Origin: UBA12481 sp012523435
GTDB taxonomy: Bacteria > Bacteroidota > Bacteroidia > Bacteroidales > UBA12481
Reading direction: 5' to 3'
DNA: 64,000 nucleotides
Assembly (NCBI GenBank): GCA_028686135.1
Contig: JAQUCP010000001.1
Span: 287,027-351,026, forward strand
A program made the translations under genes and the position numbers. The first letter of the stretch is position 1. Each line of letters starts with the position of its first letter. Below are positions 9,032-17,475 of the stretch, in pieces. The notes below the pieces were generated by a model, which was not told the origin of the DNA, did no database searches, and saw nothing but the letters and a program-made list of their open reading frames with translations.

Positions 9032-9103
9032 GGCCCGTTCGTCTAGCGGTTAGGACGCCAGATTTTCATTCTGGTAGCAGGGGTTCGATTCCCCTACGGG
9101 CTA
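9032..9103 (+). tRNA. tRNA-Glu (anticodon TTC)
   Basis: The cloverleaf closes well. The acceptor strands GGCCCGT and ACGGGCT pair over seven positions, with one G-U at the first. The anticodon stem CCAGA/TCTGG encloses the loop with anticodon TTC, and the T-arm AGGGG/CCCCT holds the standard TTCGATT loop. The discriminator is A and CCA is not encoded. It is 30 bases upstream of rpsT and shares its promoter. Confidence 0.96.
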
Positions 9104-9133
9104 CAGAGCTTTTAAGTAAATAATAATAAGCAA

Positions 9134-9385
9134 ATGGCACATCATAAATCAGCTTTAAAGCGAATTCGTCAAACCGAATCGAGGAAAGAACATAATAAAT
9201 ATTACGCTCGGACTACCCGCAACGCGATCAAGCAATTGAGGCTTACGGGTGAAAAGGAAGCTGCTGTTGAGCAGCTCCCAAAAGTGGCCTCCATGCTTGA
9301 CAAGCTGGCCAAGAAAAACATCATTCACGCCAACAAGGCCGCCAACCTGAAGTCGAGCCTCACCAGGCACGTGAACAGCTTATAG
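9134..9385 (+). CDS. rpsT: 30S ribosomal protein S20
   Basis: This is an 83-residue, highly basic, all-helical protein. MAHHKSALKRIRQTESRKEH matches the conserved S20 N-terminus, and the C-terminal helix contains the typical IHANKAANLKSSLTRHV. It binds 16S rRNA early in assembly of the small subunit. It is transcribed with tRNA-Glu from the promoter at 8971-9000 and followed by a clear intrinsic terminator, making a compact two-gene unit. Confidence 0.98.
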   Translation: MAHHKSALKRIRQTESRKEHNKYYARTTRNAIKQLRLTGEKEAAVEQLPKVASMLDKLAKKNIIHANKAANLKSSLTRHVNSL

Positions 9386-9410
9386 GTTAAGATATTCCAA
9401 TCAATGTTTA

Positions 9411-9440
9411 AGCCCCGCCCAAAAGCGGGGCTTTTATTTT
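9411..9440 (+). terminator. Intrinsic terminator after rpsT
   Basis: AGCCCCGC (9411-9418) pairs with GCGGGGCT (9425-9432) around a six-base loop, followed by a T-rich run. Because the terminator lies here, radC cannot begin upstream of about 9440, which supports its start at 9494. Confidence 0.9.
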
Positions 9441-9493
9441 CCGTTGACTGGGGTAACCATCGTCTAAAGAAGAAAGAAGTAATACCAAAGACG

Positions 9494-10189
9494 ATGGAGT
9501 ACCCATTTATCAAGATCCTCGACATGGCCGTTGAGGAACGCCCCAGGGAGAAGGTATTGAGCCAAGGGCTTAGAAGCCTGAGCAACACAGAGTTAATTGC
9601 GATTCTCATCGGTACCGGAAATCGGAACCATTCAGCCATCGACCTAGCCCGGAATCTTCTTCAACAGGCTGGAAACGATTTGGTCAGGCTAAGTCAGATG
9701 TCCATAGCCGAATTGGAAAAGATCCCCGGCATCGGTCACGCTAAAGCTGTTAAAATTCAATCCGGTTTTGAGCTAGCACGGCGGCGCCGCAACGCCACAC
9801 CTGCCAGCAAACCAAAAATCCGCTGCAGTCAGGATGCGTATCGACTTATCGAAGGTAAACTCGCTGACCTACAACACGAAGAATTCTGGATCCTTGTTTT
9901 AAATCGTGCTAATCAACTGATCGACCAGGTTCGAATTAGTCAGGGTGGCATTTCAGGTACCGTAACCGATATCCGTCTAATTCTTCATGCTGCAATCGAA
10001 AGGTTGGCTTCAGCCCTAATCTTGGCACACAATCATCCATCAGGTAACCTCACCCCATCGGAACCCGATCTGAAGATCACCAAAAAGATCAAGGATGCCG
10101 CCAACTTACTTGATGTCTCCCTACTCGATCATCTCATCGTCTCAGATCAAGGATACCTCAGCATGGCCGATGAGAACCTGATGCCTTAA
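9494..10189 (+). CDS. radC: RadC family protein (JAB/MPN+ domain)
   Basis: This is a 231-residue protein. The N-terminal part has a helix-hairpin-helix-like stretch (MSIAELEKIPGIGHAKAVKI), and the C-terminal JAB1/MPN+ domain carries the metal motif HNHPSGNLTPSEPDL. RadC was named as a DNA-repair gene, but its real biochemical role is unsettled. The start is placed at the ATG giving MEYPFIKILD, because the longer open frame would run through the rpsT terminator. The next gene starts about 50 bases downstream. Confidence 0.93.
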   Translation: MEYPFIKILDMAVEERPREKVLSQGLRSLSNTELIAILIGTGNRNHSAIDLARNLLQQAGNDLVRLSQMSIAELEKIPGIGHAKAVKIQSGFELARRRRNATPASKPKIRCSQDAYRLIEGKLADLQHEEFWILVLNRANQLIDQVRISQGGISGTVTDIRLILHAAIERLASALILAHNHPSGNLTPSEPDLKITKKIKDAANLLDVSLLDHLIVSDQGYLSMADENLMP

Positions 10190-10242
10190 ACTGTCAGCAC
10201 ACTTAATATTTTGTATCTTGGTTGGCCGATTATCCGTACAAA

Positions 10243-11592
10243 ATGCTGATCTATTCTCCGGAAAATAATCACCGAGTCGCCTGGACTATTGACTTGCTGT
10301 TTCGCCAACTGCTGGGACAACCCTGCCAAATCACGGTCAGGACTGATGAGATCCGCGAATACCAAGGCCCTAAGCTGGCCTACTCTCACGAGCCTATCGA
10401 TGATATCCCCTGGATAAAAGCATGCGGCCTGCTGTTCGAGAACAGCATACACCCTCAAACTGATCATCTGGTTAAAGGAGATCTATGGAACGGTTGGCCT
10501 GTGATCTTTGCCCAGCGGAATGATCTGGAGAAAACCCTGGTACCTTTTGACATCTTGGCTGCCACCTTCTATTTCGTAGCCCGTTACGAAGAGTATCTGC
10601 CCTTTAAACCCGATCAACACGGCCGATTTCCATCGCATGAAAGTTTGGCCTACCGACTTGATGTGCTGGAAGAACCAATAGTTAATCGTTGGGCTATCGC
10701 GTTCTCAAAACTACTCGAGGAGCATACTACCCTAATTATCAGCATTTTACAACCTAAATATCAATTTATTCCAACAATTGATGTGGATAGCGCCTATGCC
10801 TTTAGTGGTAAAGGTATTCTCCGAACACTGGCTGGAATCTGGAAAGACCGGCGGGATATGGAAGGGAGGAATTTTCGATTTTCCGTCTTAAGAGGAAACC
10901 AACCCGATCCCTTCGACACCTATAACCTATTCCGGTATTTTCATCACGAGAACCCTTCGGAACCCATCTGGTTCTTCCAAGTGGGCAAGCATGGACGGTT
11001 CGATAAGAATATCAATCCTGCCAACCGAAATTTCCGGCAACTGGTCAAGCAGCTGTCGGAAGAATTCAAAACCGGCCTTCACCCTTCGTATGCTTCCAAT
11101 ATCCATCCATCATTGTTGCTCCAAGAGGTGGAAACACTGACTAGCATGACGGGCCAGCCTGTCATCCGAAGTCGACAGCACTATCTAAAAATCAGATTTC
11201 CGGAAACTTACCAAGACCTACTCCAGGCCGGCATCCGGGAAGAGTACAGCCTGGGTTTCGCCGACCGGGTTGGGTACAGAGCAGGTATTGCCATCCCATT
11301 CCGGTTTTTCGATCTTCGGGAGAATACCCCGACACAGCTCATGGTGTATCCCTTTGAGGTAATGGACACAACCTTAAGGCAATACATGAAGCTCGATCCC
11401 ACCCAAGCCACCCAACTCATTCAGAAGCTTATTGACACCACCAGAGAGGTTGGTGGTACTTTTATCAGCCTCTGGCACAACGAGTCACTCAGCGAATGGA
11501 AAGCCTGGAGAGGATGGTCGTCCGTTTATCGCGAACTCATCCAGCATGCTGCAGGACCAATACAAACTTATGGGCATACGGTATCTTCATAA
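10243..11592 (+). CDS. Polysaccharide-deacetylase-like protein (NodB-fold, Bacteroidota type)
   Basis: This protein is 449 residues from the ATG at 10243 (a TTG 21 bases earlier is the alternative). The middle contains FIPTIDVDSAYAF, like the first metal-binding strand of NodB-type deacetylases. Further on, GLHPSYASN resembles the family's H(S/P)xxH region, and a C-terminal stretch has SLWHNESLSEW. I recognise the overall layout, an N-terminal domain of about 180 residues followed by a divergent deacetylase fold, from Bacteroidota proteins annotated as polysaccharide deacetylases. No signal peptide is seen, so it is likely cytoplasmic. It overlaps the downstream GNAT-fold gene by 23 bases, which suggests a two-gene operon acting on a surface glycan or its precursor. 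Confidence 0.7.
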   Translation: MLIYSPENNHRVAWTIDLLFRQLLGQPCQITVRTDEIREYQGPKLAYSHEPIDDIPWIKACGLLFENSIHPQTDHLVKGDLWNGWPVIFAQRNDLEKTLVPFDILAATFYFVARYEEYLPFKPDQHGRFPSHESLAYRLDVLEEPIVNRWAIAFSKLLEEHTTLIISILQPKYQFIPTIDVDSAYAFSGKGILRTLAGIWKDRRDMEGRNFRFSVLRGNQPDPFDTYNLFRYFHHENPSEPIWFFQVGKHGRFDKNINPANRNFRQLVKQLSEEFKTGLHPSYASNIHPSLLLQEVETLTSMTGQPVIRSRQHYLKIRFPETYQDLLQAGIREEYSLGFADRVGYRAGIAIPFRFFDLRENTPTQLMVYPFEVMDTTLRQYMKLDPTQATQLIQKLIDTTREVGGTFISLWHNESLSEWKAWRGWSSVYRELIQHAAGPIQTYGHTVSS

Positions 11593-12502
11593 TAACCAGA
11601 TTCGACGCGAGTTGTGGGATCATGCCGTGAACCATTCCCTCACCGGCAAAATTTACCACCTCTCTTGGTACCTGGATGCCGTCAGTCCCAATTGGCATGC
11701 TCTGGTAGCCAACAATTATCAGCTGGCGATGCCATTAACCTGGCGTAAAAAATTGGGCATTAGCTATTTGTACCAACCACTCTTGAGCCAGCAGGCCGGC
11801 ATCATTTCGAGTACCGCGGTTAGACCTGATCAGGTGCAGGAGTTCATGAGCTCCATCCCGACACGCTTTCGGCTTGCCGAAATTACCCTGAACTATGGCA
11901 ATCCCATCTGCCCCGGACCATTTCGGTTTCAGTGGCACACTACCTACCTGCTTCGACTAAATGATTCGTATGAAGAGATTGCCCGGCACTACTCCTCCAA
12001 TCATCGCAGAAACCTACAAAAAGCAGCCAACCGCGATCTCCGGTTTACGTCCGAAATCAACCAGGATGAATTCCTCGACCTCCTCGAAGCTGATCAAAGC
12101 CCAGGCAGTAAGATTCTGCTATCAGACACCAATAAACCACTGTTAATCAGGCTTATTAGCGCCATGACTCGACAGCGGTCGGGCATTATTTTTGGTGTTA
12201 GAGATCCGGAAGGCAGCCTTATTGCAGCAGTGCTGACGGGAATCCATCGGCAGGTGCTCTATTATCTAGCCCCGGCCATGACCAATACAGGTCAGGAGCA
12301 ACGTGCCATGTTTTACTTAATCGATCGGATCATTCATCAGTATGCAGGCCAAGATTATCTGTTAGATTTTGAGGGTTCTGACATCCCAAATGTCGCCCGC
12401 TTCTACAAAGGGTTTGGACCAGAGCCGCAAAGCTACCCTTCCATGCGGTTCAATCGACTGCCGCCCCTCCTTAAAGCTGTCACACCTGGACGTTTCCATT
12501 AA
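11570..12502 (+). CDS. GNAT/FemAB-like acyltransferase
   Basis: This is a 310-residue protein starting at the ATG giving MGIRYLHNNQIRRELWDHAV, inside the end of the deacetylase-like gene. SSNHRRNLQKAANRDLRF in the middle, followed by IIFGVRDPEGSLIAAVLTG and a C-terminal DFEGSDIPNVARFYKGFG, are typical of the second acyltransferase lobe of FemAB-like/GNAT_6 proteins. Related enzymes transfer aminoacyl or acyl groups to cell-envelope glycans. The 23-base overlap points to coupled translation with the deacetylase-like protein. The pairing recalls the deacetylase/FemAB pairs of exopolysaccharide loci, though no such locus is seen around it here. Confidence 0.75.
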   Translation: MGIRYLHNNQIRRELWDHAVNHSLTGKIYHLSWYLDAVSPNWHALVANNYQLAMPLTWRKKLGISYLYQPLLSQQAGIISSTAVRPDQVQEFMSSIPTRFRLAEITLNYGNPICPGPFRFQWHTTYLLRLNDSYEEIARHYSSNHRRNLQKAANRDLRFTSEINQDEFLDLLEADQSPGSKILLSDTNKPLLIRLISAMTRQRSGIIFGVRDPEGSLIAAVLTGIHRQVLYYLAPAMTNTGQEQRAMFYLIDRIIHQYAGQDYLLDFEGSDIPNVARFYKGFGPEPQSYPSMRFNRLPPLLKAVTPGRFH

Positions 12503-12519
12503 CAGAAAATCCTGAGTGC

Positions 12520-12548
12520 TTTGCTGATAGGTTTTTTTGTTACTTTTG
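12520..12548 (+). promoter_or_regulatory. Candidate promoter for upp
   Basis: TTTG (12520-12523) is followed 17 bases later by TACTTTTG (12541-12548), an exact -7 consensus. The spacing is two bases shorter than ideal. It lies just upstream of the ATG at 12570, which supports that start over an upstream in-frame TTG. Confidence 0.6.
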
Positions 12549-12569
12549 GGAACACCAAAGCCGCCCATT

Positions 12570-13241
12570 ATGATCATAAACCTCGGATCCAAAAACTCCA
12601 TCCTCAACCAATTCATAGCCGAAATAAGGGATGAACAGATCCAGAAAGACTCCCTGCGCTTTCGTCATAATCTGGTGAGAGCAGGCGAGGTTTTTGCCAT
12701 GGAGATTAGTAAAACCTTGAATTATGAGAGGAAAGAGGTCAAAACCCCCCTCGGCACCGCCGAAGTAGCCCTGCCAACCAACGAGCTGGTGTTGGCAACT
12801 ATCCTTAGGGCCGGTCTTCCCATCCATCAGGGGCTCCTAAACTTCTTTGACAAAGCCGAAAATGCCTTTATTTCCGCCTACCGGGTTTATGAAAAAGATG
12901 GAACCTTCCATATCCGTTTCGAGCATATCTCCTGCCCATCTATCGAGGGGAAAGTAGTCGTATTAGCTGATCCCATGCTTGCCACTGGATCATCTATCGC
13001 CTTAGCTTACAACGCATTACTTGAAAAAGGAACTCCGTCACACGTGCATATCCTCACTTTGGTTGCCAGTCGGGAAGGAATTGAATTCCTGAGAAAAAAG
13101 ATTCCGGCAAGGAAAGCAACGATTTGGGTAGGAGCCATCGATGATGAGCTAACATCCAAGGCATTCATCGTTCCGGGTCTGGGCGATGCCGGAGATCTGG
13201 CTTATGGCAGCAAAACCGCCTGGGGTGAGGATTTCTACTAA
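12570..13241 (+). CDS. upp: Uracil phosphoribosyltransferase
   Basis: This is a 223-residue cytoplasmic enzyme that converts uracil and PRPP to UMP in pyrimidine salvage. DPMLATGSSIALAYNAL is the PRPP-binding loop, LRAGLPIHQGLL matches the conserved LRAGL region, and the C-terminal IVPGLGDAGDLAYG binds uracil. The start is the ATG giving MIINLGSKNS. The 3' end is six bases from the convergent folK gene. Confidence 0.95.
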   Translation: MIINLGSKNSILNQFIAEIRDEQIQKDSLRFRHNLVRAGEVFAMEISKTLNYERKEVKTPLGTAEVALPTNELVLATILRAGLPIHQGLLNFFDKAENAFISAYRVYEKDGTFHIRFEHISCPSIEGKVVVLADPMLATGSSIALAYNALLEKGTPSHVHILTLVASREGIEFLRKKIPARKATIWVGAIDDELTSKAFIVPGLGDAGDLAYGSKTAWGEDFY

Positions 13242-13247
13242 AAGCTG

Positions 13248-13739
13248 TTATTCTTTAGTGTTAAGCGTTTCCAGTAATTCCCTAGTGGTTTTCCTGAGAA
13301 CCGGATGAACCAGGTCGGGGCAGGTCTCCATCAGTGGGATGAGTACAAAGCCCCGCTTATGCAGCAGCGGATGAGGCACTGTAAGCTCCGGATGACACAA
13401 TACTGTATCACCATAAAATAATAGATCCAGATCAATGGTTCGATCAGCATAACCCTCTTTCGTCCGGTTCCTCCCCAACTGAGCTTCTATCTGAAAGAGC
13501 AGTCGCATGAAACCGGCAAGAAGCTCTGCACTAGATGCTTCTGAATCAACCACCGGACTGAATAGAGCTACGGCATTCAGAAAAGCATAATCGGAATTAA
13601 AGCCCCAAGGCTCGGTTTCGATTAAGGAAGAAACCTTTAGTGGTGGACCGAATTCCAGTGATAATAATCTGATGGCTTCCGAAATGTTCCACTCCCGATT
13701 ACCAAGATTACTACCCAAACCGATGACCAGCTCTTTCAT
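13248..13739 (-). CDS. folK: 2-amino-4-hydroxy-6-hydroxymethyldihydropteridine pyrophosphokinase (HPPK)
   Basis: This is a 163-residue enzyme of folate synthesis that transfers pyrophosphate from ATP to hydroxymethyl-dihydropterin. IGLGSNLGNRE is the N-terminal signature, followed by LIETEPWGF. The HPPK signature DRTIDLDLLFYGD with VPHPLLHKRGFVLIPL binds ATP-Mg and pterin. It is divergent from sppA across 67 bases. The gene stands alone; other folate genes are not in the window. Confidence 0.96.
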   Translation of the reverse strand: MKELVIGLGSNLGNREWNISEAIRLLSLEFGPPLKVSSLIETEPWGFNSDYAFLNAVALFSPVVDSEASSAELLAGFMRLLFQIEAQLGRNRTKEGYADRTIDLDLLFYGDTVLCHPELTVPHPLLHKRGFVLIPLMETCPDLVHPVLRKTTRELLETLNTKE

Positions 13740-13752
13740 CTCATTGAAAATG

Positions 13753-13784
13753 TTCGTAAAATTAGACCTTTAAAACTACTTTTG
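13753..13784 (+). promoter_or_regulatory. Candidate promoter for the sppA-lpxK-punA-LOG operon
   Basis: TACTTTTG (13777-13784) is an exact -7 element, and TTCG at 13753-13756 is a one-mismatch -33 element at 20-base spacing. It lies 22 bases before the sppA start codon. Confidence 0.55.
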
Positions 13785-13806
13785 ATACTAACACATCCAT
13801 ATTACC

Positions 13807-15564
13807 ATGAAAGGTTTTCTTAAATACTTCCTGGCCAGCTTCCTAGCTATCCTGTTAGCTCTTCTGGCCATCTTTCTACTCGGACTGGGCAGTTTTTCAG
13901 CACTCTTTTCGTCCAAGCCCGAAGTCATTAAGCTTAAGCCTAATACAGTCCTCGTTGTCGATCTGAACAAGCCTATTACCGACCGCACCATTGATAGTCC
14001 CTTTGATGTTAGCAGTCTTCAGGGTTTTGGTATGGGAAGCTCCATCGGCTTGTATGAAGTGGTCAACAACCTGCAAAAGGCAGCAGAAGACCCTGACATT
14101 TCAGGTGTTCTTATCCTCACTGGCCAGCAAGCCAATGGATTGTCATCCCTTGATGAAATCAGAAATGCCCTGGCTAAATTCAAAGAATCGGGGAAATTTG
14201 TATTTGCCTATTCCAACATCTATTCGCAAGGCTCCTATTTTGTCGCCTCCGTTGCGGATAAAGTGTTTCTAAATCCTCTGGGCATCCTGGAATTCAGAGG
14301 ATTACGAGCGGAGACCATGTTCTATAAAGAGGCTCTTGATAAAATCGGCATAGACATGCAGATCATCCGTCAGGGTCGGTTTAAAGCTGCCGTAGAGCCT
14401 TTCCAACAACAGTCGATGAGCCCGGAAAACCGCGAACAGTTGGATGCCTATCTGCAGGCGATCTGGAACAGAATCATCACAGCTGTTGGAGAGAGTCGTG
14501 ACCTCACAGCGGAACAGCTCAACCTGATTGCAGATCAGTGGTCGGGCCGCTCACCCGAAGGGGCTGTAAAAGCTGGATTGGTTGATAGTCTCCTGTATGA
14601 AGATCAGGTGCAGGATCTTCTGAAAGAGTTAACTAACACCAAATCGACAGCCAAACTCAGTACGGTATCCATCAGCAAATATACCAATGCCGCCTCCACC
14701 GCGAAAGAGGATTACACAGCTGACCGTATCGCAGTGATCTACGGAACTGGCTCCATCGCAATGGAATCAACCGGTCCACAATCCATCGGTGCTAATCTGG
14801 CCAAAACCATTCAAAAAGCCCGGCTCGACAAAAAAACGAAAGCCATAGTTTTTCGCGTGAATTCTCCCGGCGGTGACGCCCTCGCTTCGGAAGTAATCCG
14901 TCGCGAAGTGGAACTAGCCGCCCAGGAAAAACCAGTGATCATCTCTATGGGTGACTTGGCCGCTTCGGGAGGCTATTGGATCTCAACCCCGGGAAGTAAG
15001 ATTGTAGCCGGCCCAACGACCCTCACCGGCTCCATCGGAGCTTTTGGGATGATTCCAAACGCAGAGAAACTGCTGAAAGATAAGATCGGACTTACCATCG
15101 ATGGTGTGCAAACCAATGAACTAGCCGGCGCCGGGACGATCTTCAGGCCTTTGACAGAAGCAGAAAGAGCCCTCTTTATGGACCAGCTGAAGCAAACCTA
15201 TTCCTATTTCCTCAACCAGGTATCCAAGTTCCGTAAAATGCCGGTTGAAGAGGTGGATCGCATTGGCGAAGGAAGAATCTGGGCTGGAGTTACCGCAAAA
15301 GAGCTGGGACTGGTGGATGAGATCGGTGGGCTCCATGACGCGATCAGGCTGGCAGCCTCGGAGGCCGGACTGGCCACCTGGCGCGTTCGCGAAATGCCAC
15401 AACTCAAAGACCCTATTAATCAGATAATTGAAAGCCTAATGGGAAAATCCTCTCCGGAAGAGGAACTTCTGACCCGCCATATTCCGATTATTCAGGATAT
15501 CAAAGAGATGATAAACTCCGGCAGGATGCAGGCACGATTACCTTACCGGATCGAAGTGTATTGA
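13807..15564 (+). CDS. sppA: Signal peptide peptidase SppA, 67K type
   Basis: This is a 585-residue inner-membrane serine protease that degrades cleaved signal peptides. The N-terminal helix KYFLASFLAILLALLAIFLL anchors it, and the bulk is periplasmic. It has the tandem-domain layout of the long (E. coli-type) SppA. The general-base lysine is Lys193 in RQGRFKAAVEPF. The nucleophile is Ser387 in GDLAASGGYW, preceded by the conserved NSPGGDALASE. It is probably the first gene of an operon with lpxK 16 bases downstream. Confidence 0.95.
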   Translation: MKGFLKYFLASFLAILLALLAIFLLGLGSFSALFSSKPEVIKLKPNTVLVVDLNKPITDRTIDSPFDVSSLQGFGMGSSIGLYEVVNNLQKAAEDPDISGVLILTGQQANGLSSLDEIRNALAKFKESGKFVFAYSNIYSQGSYFVASVADKVFLNPLGILEFRGLRAETMFYKEALDKIGIDMQIIRQGRFKAAVEPFQQQSMSPENREQLDAYLQAIWNRIITAVGESRDLTAEQLNLIADQWSGRSPEGAVKAGLVDSLLYEDQVQDLLKELTNTKSTAKLSTVSISKYTNAASTAKEDYTADRIAVIYGTGSIAMESTGPQSIGANLAKTIQKARLDKKTKAIVFRVNSPGGDALASEVIRREVELAAQEKPVIISMGDLAASGGYWISTPGSKIVAGPTTLTGSIGAFGMIPNAEKLLKDKIGLTIDGVQTNELAGAGTIFRPLTEAERALFMDQLKQTYSYFLNQVSKFRKMPVEEVDRIGEGRIWAGVTAKELGLVDEIGGLHDAIRLAASEAGLATWRVREMPQLKDPINQIIESLMGKSSPEEELLTRHIPIIQDIKEMINSGRMQARLPYRIEVY

Positions 15565-15580
15565 TCCTAACCGGCAAACT

Positions 15581-16621
15581 ATGTTGTATGAACTGATCAT
15601 CAGAACCAGGAACTTCCTTTACGACAAAGGCTTACTGTCGGTTTACGATCCGCCAGTACCAGTTATTGTGGTCGGGAATCTGGTCACCGGAGGCACCGGA
15701 AAAACACCAATGGTCGGGTGGCTGGCCGATAAGCTGAAAAAAGAATACCGGGTGGCTGTCCTCAGCAGGGGTTATAAACGCAAGAGCTCCGGCTTTTTAG
15801 TCGTTGAGACCTCCTCTTCCCCGGTGATGACAGGAGACGAGCCGCTGGAGCTTAAGCTCAGGCACCCTGATATTCTGGTGGCAGTCGACGGGCATCGATC
15901 AAGAGGCATCAAAACCATCACCAGCGGCCGGTATGGAAAGATCGATGTAATCCTGATGGATGATGGATTTCAACACCGAAAGATCAGGCCAACACTCTCA
16001 ATCATTTTGGATGATTACAACCGGCCAATGTTCAGAGAAAAAATGTTGCCTACCGGCAGGCTACGAGAGCCTCTCTCTGAGCTGAAACGGGCCGACATCC
16101 TGATAATCACCAAGATACCACCCGGAGTTGACCCTCCAAACAACACTCCAATCAAATACCGCCAGATCATCCCAACCTTCTACAGCAGGATTCACTATCA
16201 AGCACCCGTCAACCTTTTCAACCTGTTTACCCCGCAACAACTGGTACTGCCCTCCCATCCGGATCGCTCCTCCGATCCACTGAGTGACCTTAAACCACTC
16301 ATCCTGGTTACCGGCATTGCCTCTCCCGGCCCTCTACATACGCATTTAGAACAGTTTGGCAAAGTGCTGACTCACCTGAAGTTTGGCGATCACCACCACT
16401 ATACCCAAGGAGATGTCAATCGAATCGTACAAACATTCAATCAGTACAAATCCGATTCGCCGGTTATTGTCACCACCGGCAAAGACTTTGTCAAACTCGC
16501 CCGGTACCCCGAACTAACCTGTTTACCGGTGTACCGAATCCCAGCAGTACCCTCTTTCGATCGGGAAAAAGATCTTATCACACAAATATTACCCCTGATA
16601 AAACCGCTAAGAAATCGCTGA
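15581..16621 (+). CDS. lpxK: Tetraacyldisaccharide 4'-kinase
   Basis: This is a 346-residue enzyme that phosphorylates the 4' position of the lipid A precursor at the inner membrane. VGNLVTGGTGKTPMV is the Walker A loop, SRGYKRKS is a conserved follow-on, and VILMDDGFQHRKI holds the acidic active-site residues. Its presence shows that the organism makes lipid A. It lies between sppA and the purine phosphorylase gene with short gaps. Confidence 0.96.
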   Translation: MLYELIIRTRNFLYDKGLLSVYDPPVPVIVVGNLVTGGTGKTPMVGWLADKLKKEYRVAVLSRGYKRKSSGFLVVETSSSPVMTGDEPLELKLRHPDILVAVDGHRSRGIKTITSGRYGKIDVILMDDGFQHRKIRPTLSIILDDYNRPMFREKMLPTGRLREPLSELKRADILIITKIPPGVDPPNNTPIKYRQIIPTFYSRIHYQAPVNLFNLFTPQQLVLPSHPDRSSDPLSDLKPLILVTGIASPGPLHTHLEQFGKVLTHLKFGDHHHYTQGDVNRIVQTFNQYKSDSPVIVTTGKDFVKLARYPELTCLPVYRIPAVPSFDREKDLITQILPLIKPLRNR

Positions 16622-16641
16622 CTAAACCACTGATAATAATT

Positions 16642-17475
16642 ATGTTGCACCGAATTCATGAAGCAGCCAGCTATCTCAGATCCCTGCCCGGACTAGCTCC
16701 GGCAGCAGGCATTGTCTTGGGAACAGGTCTGGGAGGATTAACTAAAAATATTACAAATCAGACAGTTATACCATATAATGATATCCCCGGGTTTCCAACT
16801 ACAACAGTAGAGGGTCATTCCGGTAATCTGATCTTCGGTCGGCTTTCGGGAATTCCCGTTGTCGCCATGCAAGGTCGATTCCACTATTATGAAGGGTACT
16901 CGATGGAGCAGGTCACACTGCCCATCAGAGTATTAAAGATGATTGGGATCAAACAGTTGTTTCTAAGCAATGCTGCCGGAGGAATCAATCCTTCTTTTAG
17001 TGTAGGTGATTTGATGGTTATTCGGGATCATATCAACTTTTTTCCGGAGAGTCCGTTACGCGGACCCAATGTTGAAGAGTTGGGACCTCGCTTCCCGGAC
17101 ATGTCGGAACCCTACGACCGAAAACTGGTTGGCCTGGCTCACCAAACGGCTGAAAAACTGGGGTTTACGATTCAAGAAGGCGTTTACGTGGGAAACCCAG
17201 GCCCAAGTTTTGAGACCCCTGCCGAATATCTGCATTACCGCATCATTGGCGGCGATGCCATCGGGATGTCCACCATACCTGAAGTTATCGTGGCCAGGCA
17301 CATGGACCTGCCGGTTCTGGGAGTATCGGTCATTACCAACGTCAGTATTCCGGGCAGTTTTGACAAAAACACCCATGAGGATGTCCAGGAAGCAGCCAGT
17401 CGGGCCGGGTCGCGACTCATTGCTCTGTTTTCCGGACTTTTACCCGTATCGCCGTACTCACCATCGTTCGCATGA
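16642..17475 (+). CDS. punA: Purine-nucleoside phosphorylase
   Basis: This is a 277-residue trimeric-type PNP that splits inosine or guanosine with phosphate to the base and ribose 1-phosphate. The phosphate loop is VLGTGLGGL, followed by VEGHSGNLIFG and MQGRFHYYEGY. The purine site includes LSNAAGGINPSF and YVGNPGPSFETPAEY, with a conserved Asn in VSVITNVS. The stop overlaps the start of the LOG-family gene by four bases (ATGA), so the two are coupled. Confidence 0.95.
   Translation: MLHRIHEAASYLRSLPGLAPAAGIVLGTGLGGLTKNITNQTVIPYNDIPGFPTTTVEGHSGNLIFGRLSGIPVVAMQGRFHYYEGYSMEQVTLPIRVLKMIGIKQLFLSNAAGGINPSFSVGDLMVIRDHINFFPESPLRGPNVEELGPRFPDMSEPYDRKLVGLAHQTAEKLGFTIQEGVYVGNPGPSFETPAEYLHYRIIGGDAIGMSTIPEVIVARHMDLPVLGVSVITNVSIPGSFDKNTHEDVQEAASRAGSRLIALFSGLLPVSPYSPSFA

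Noticed and set aside
9404..9493. Extended N-terminus for RadC
   Set aside because: It would start before and run through the rpsT terminator stem; the ATG at 9494 matches the normal RadC N-terminus.
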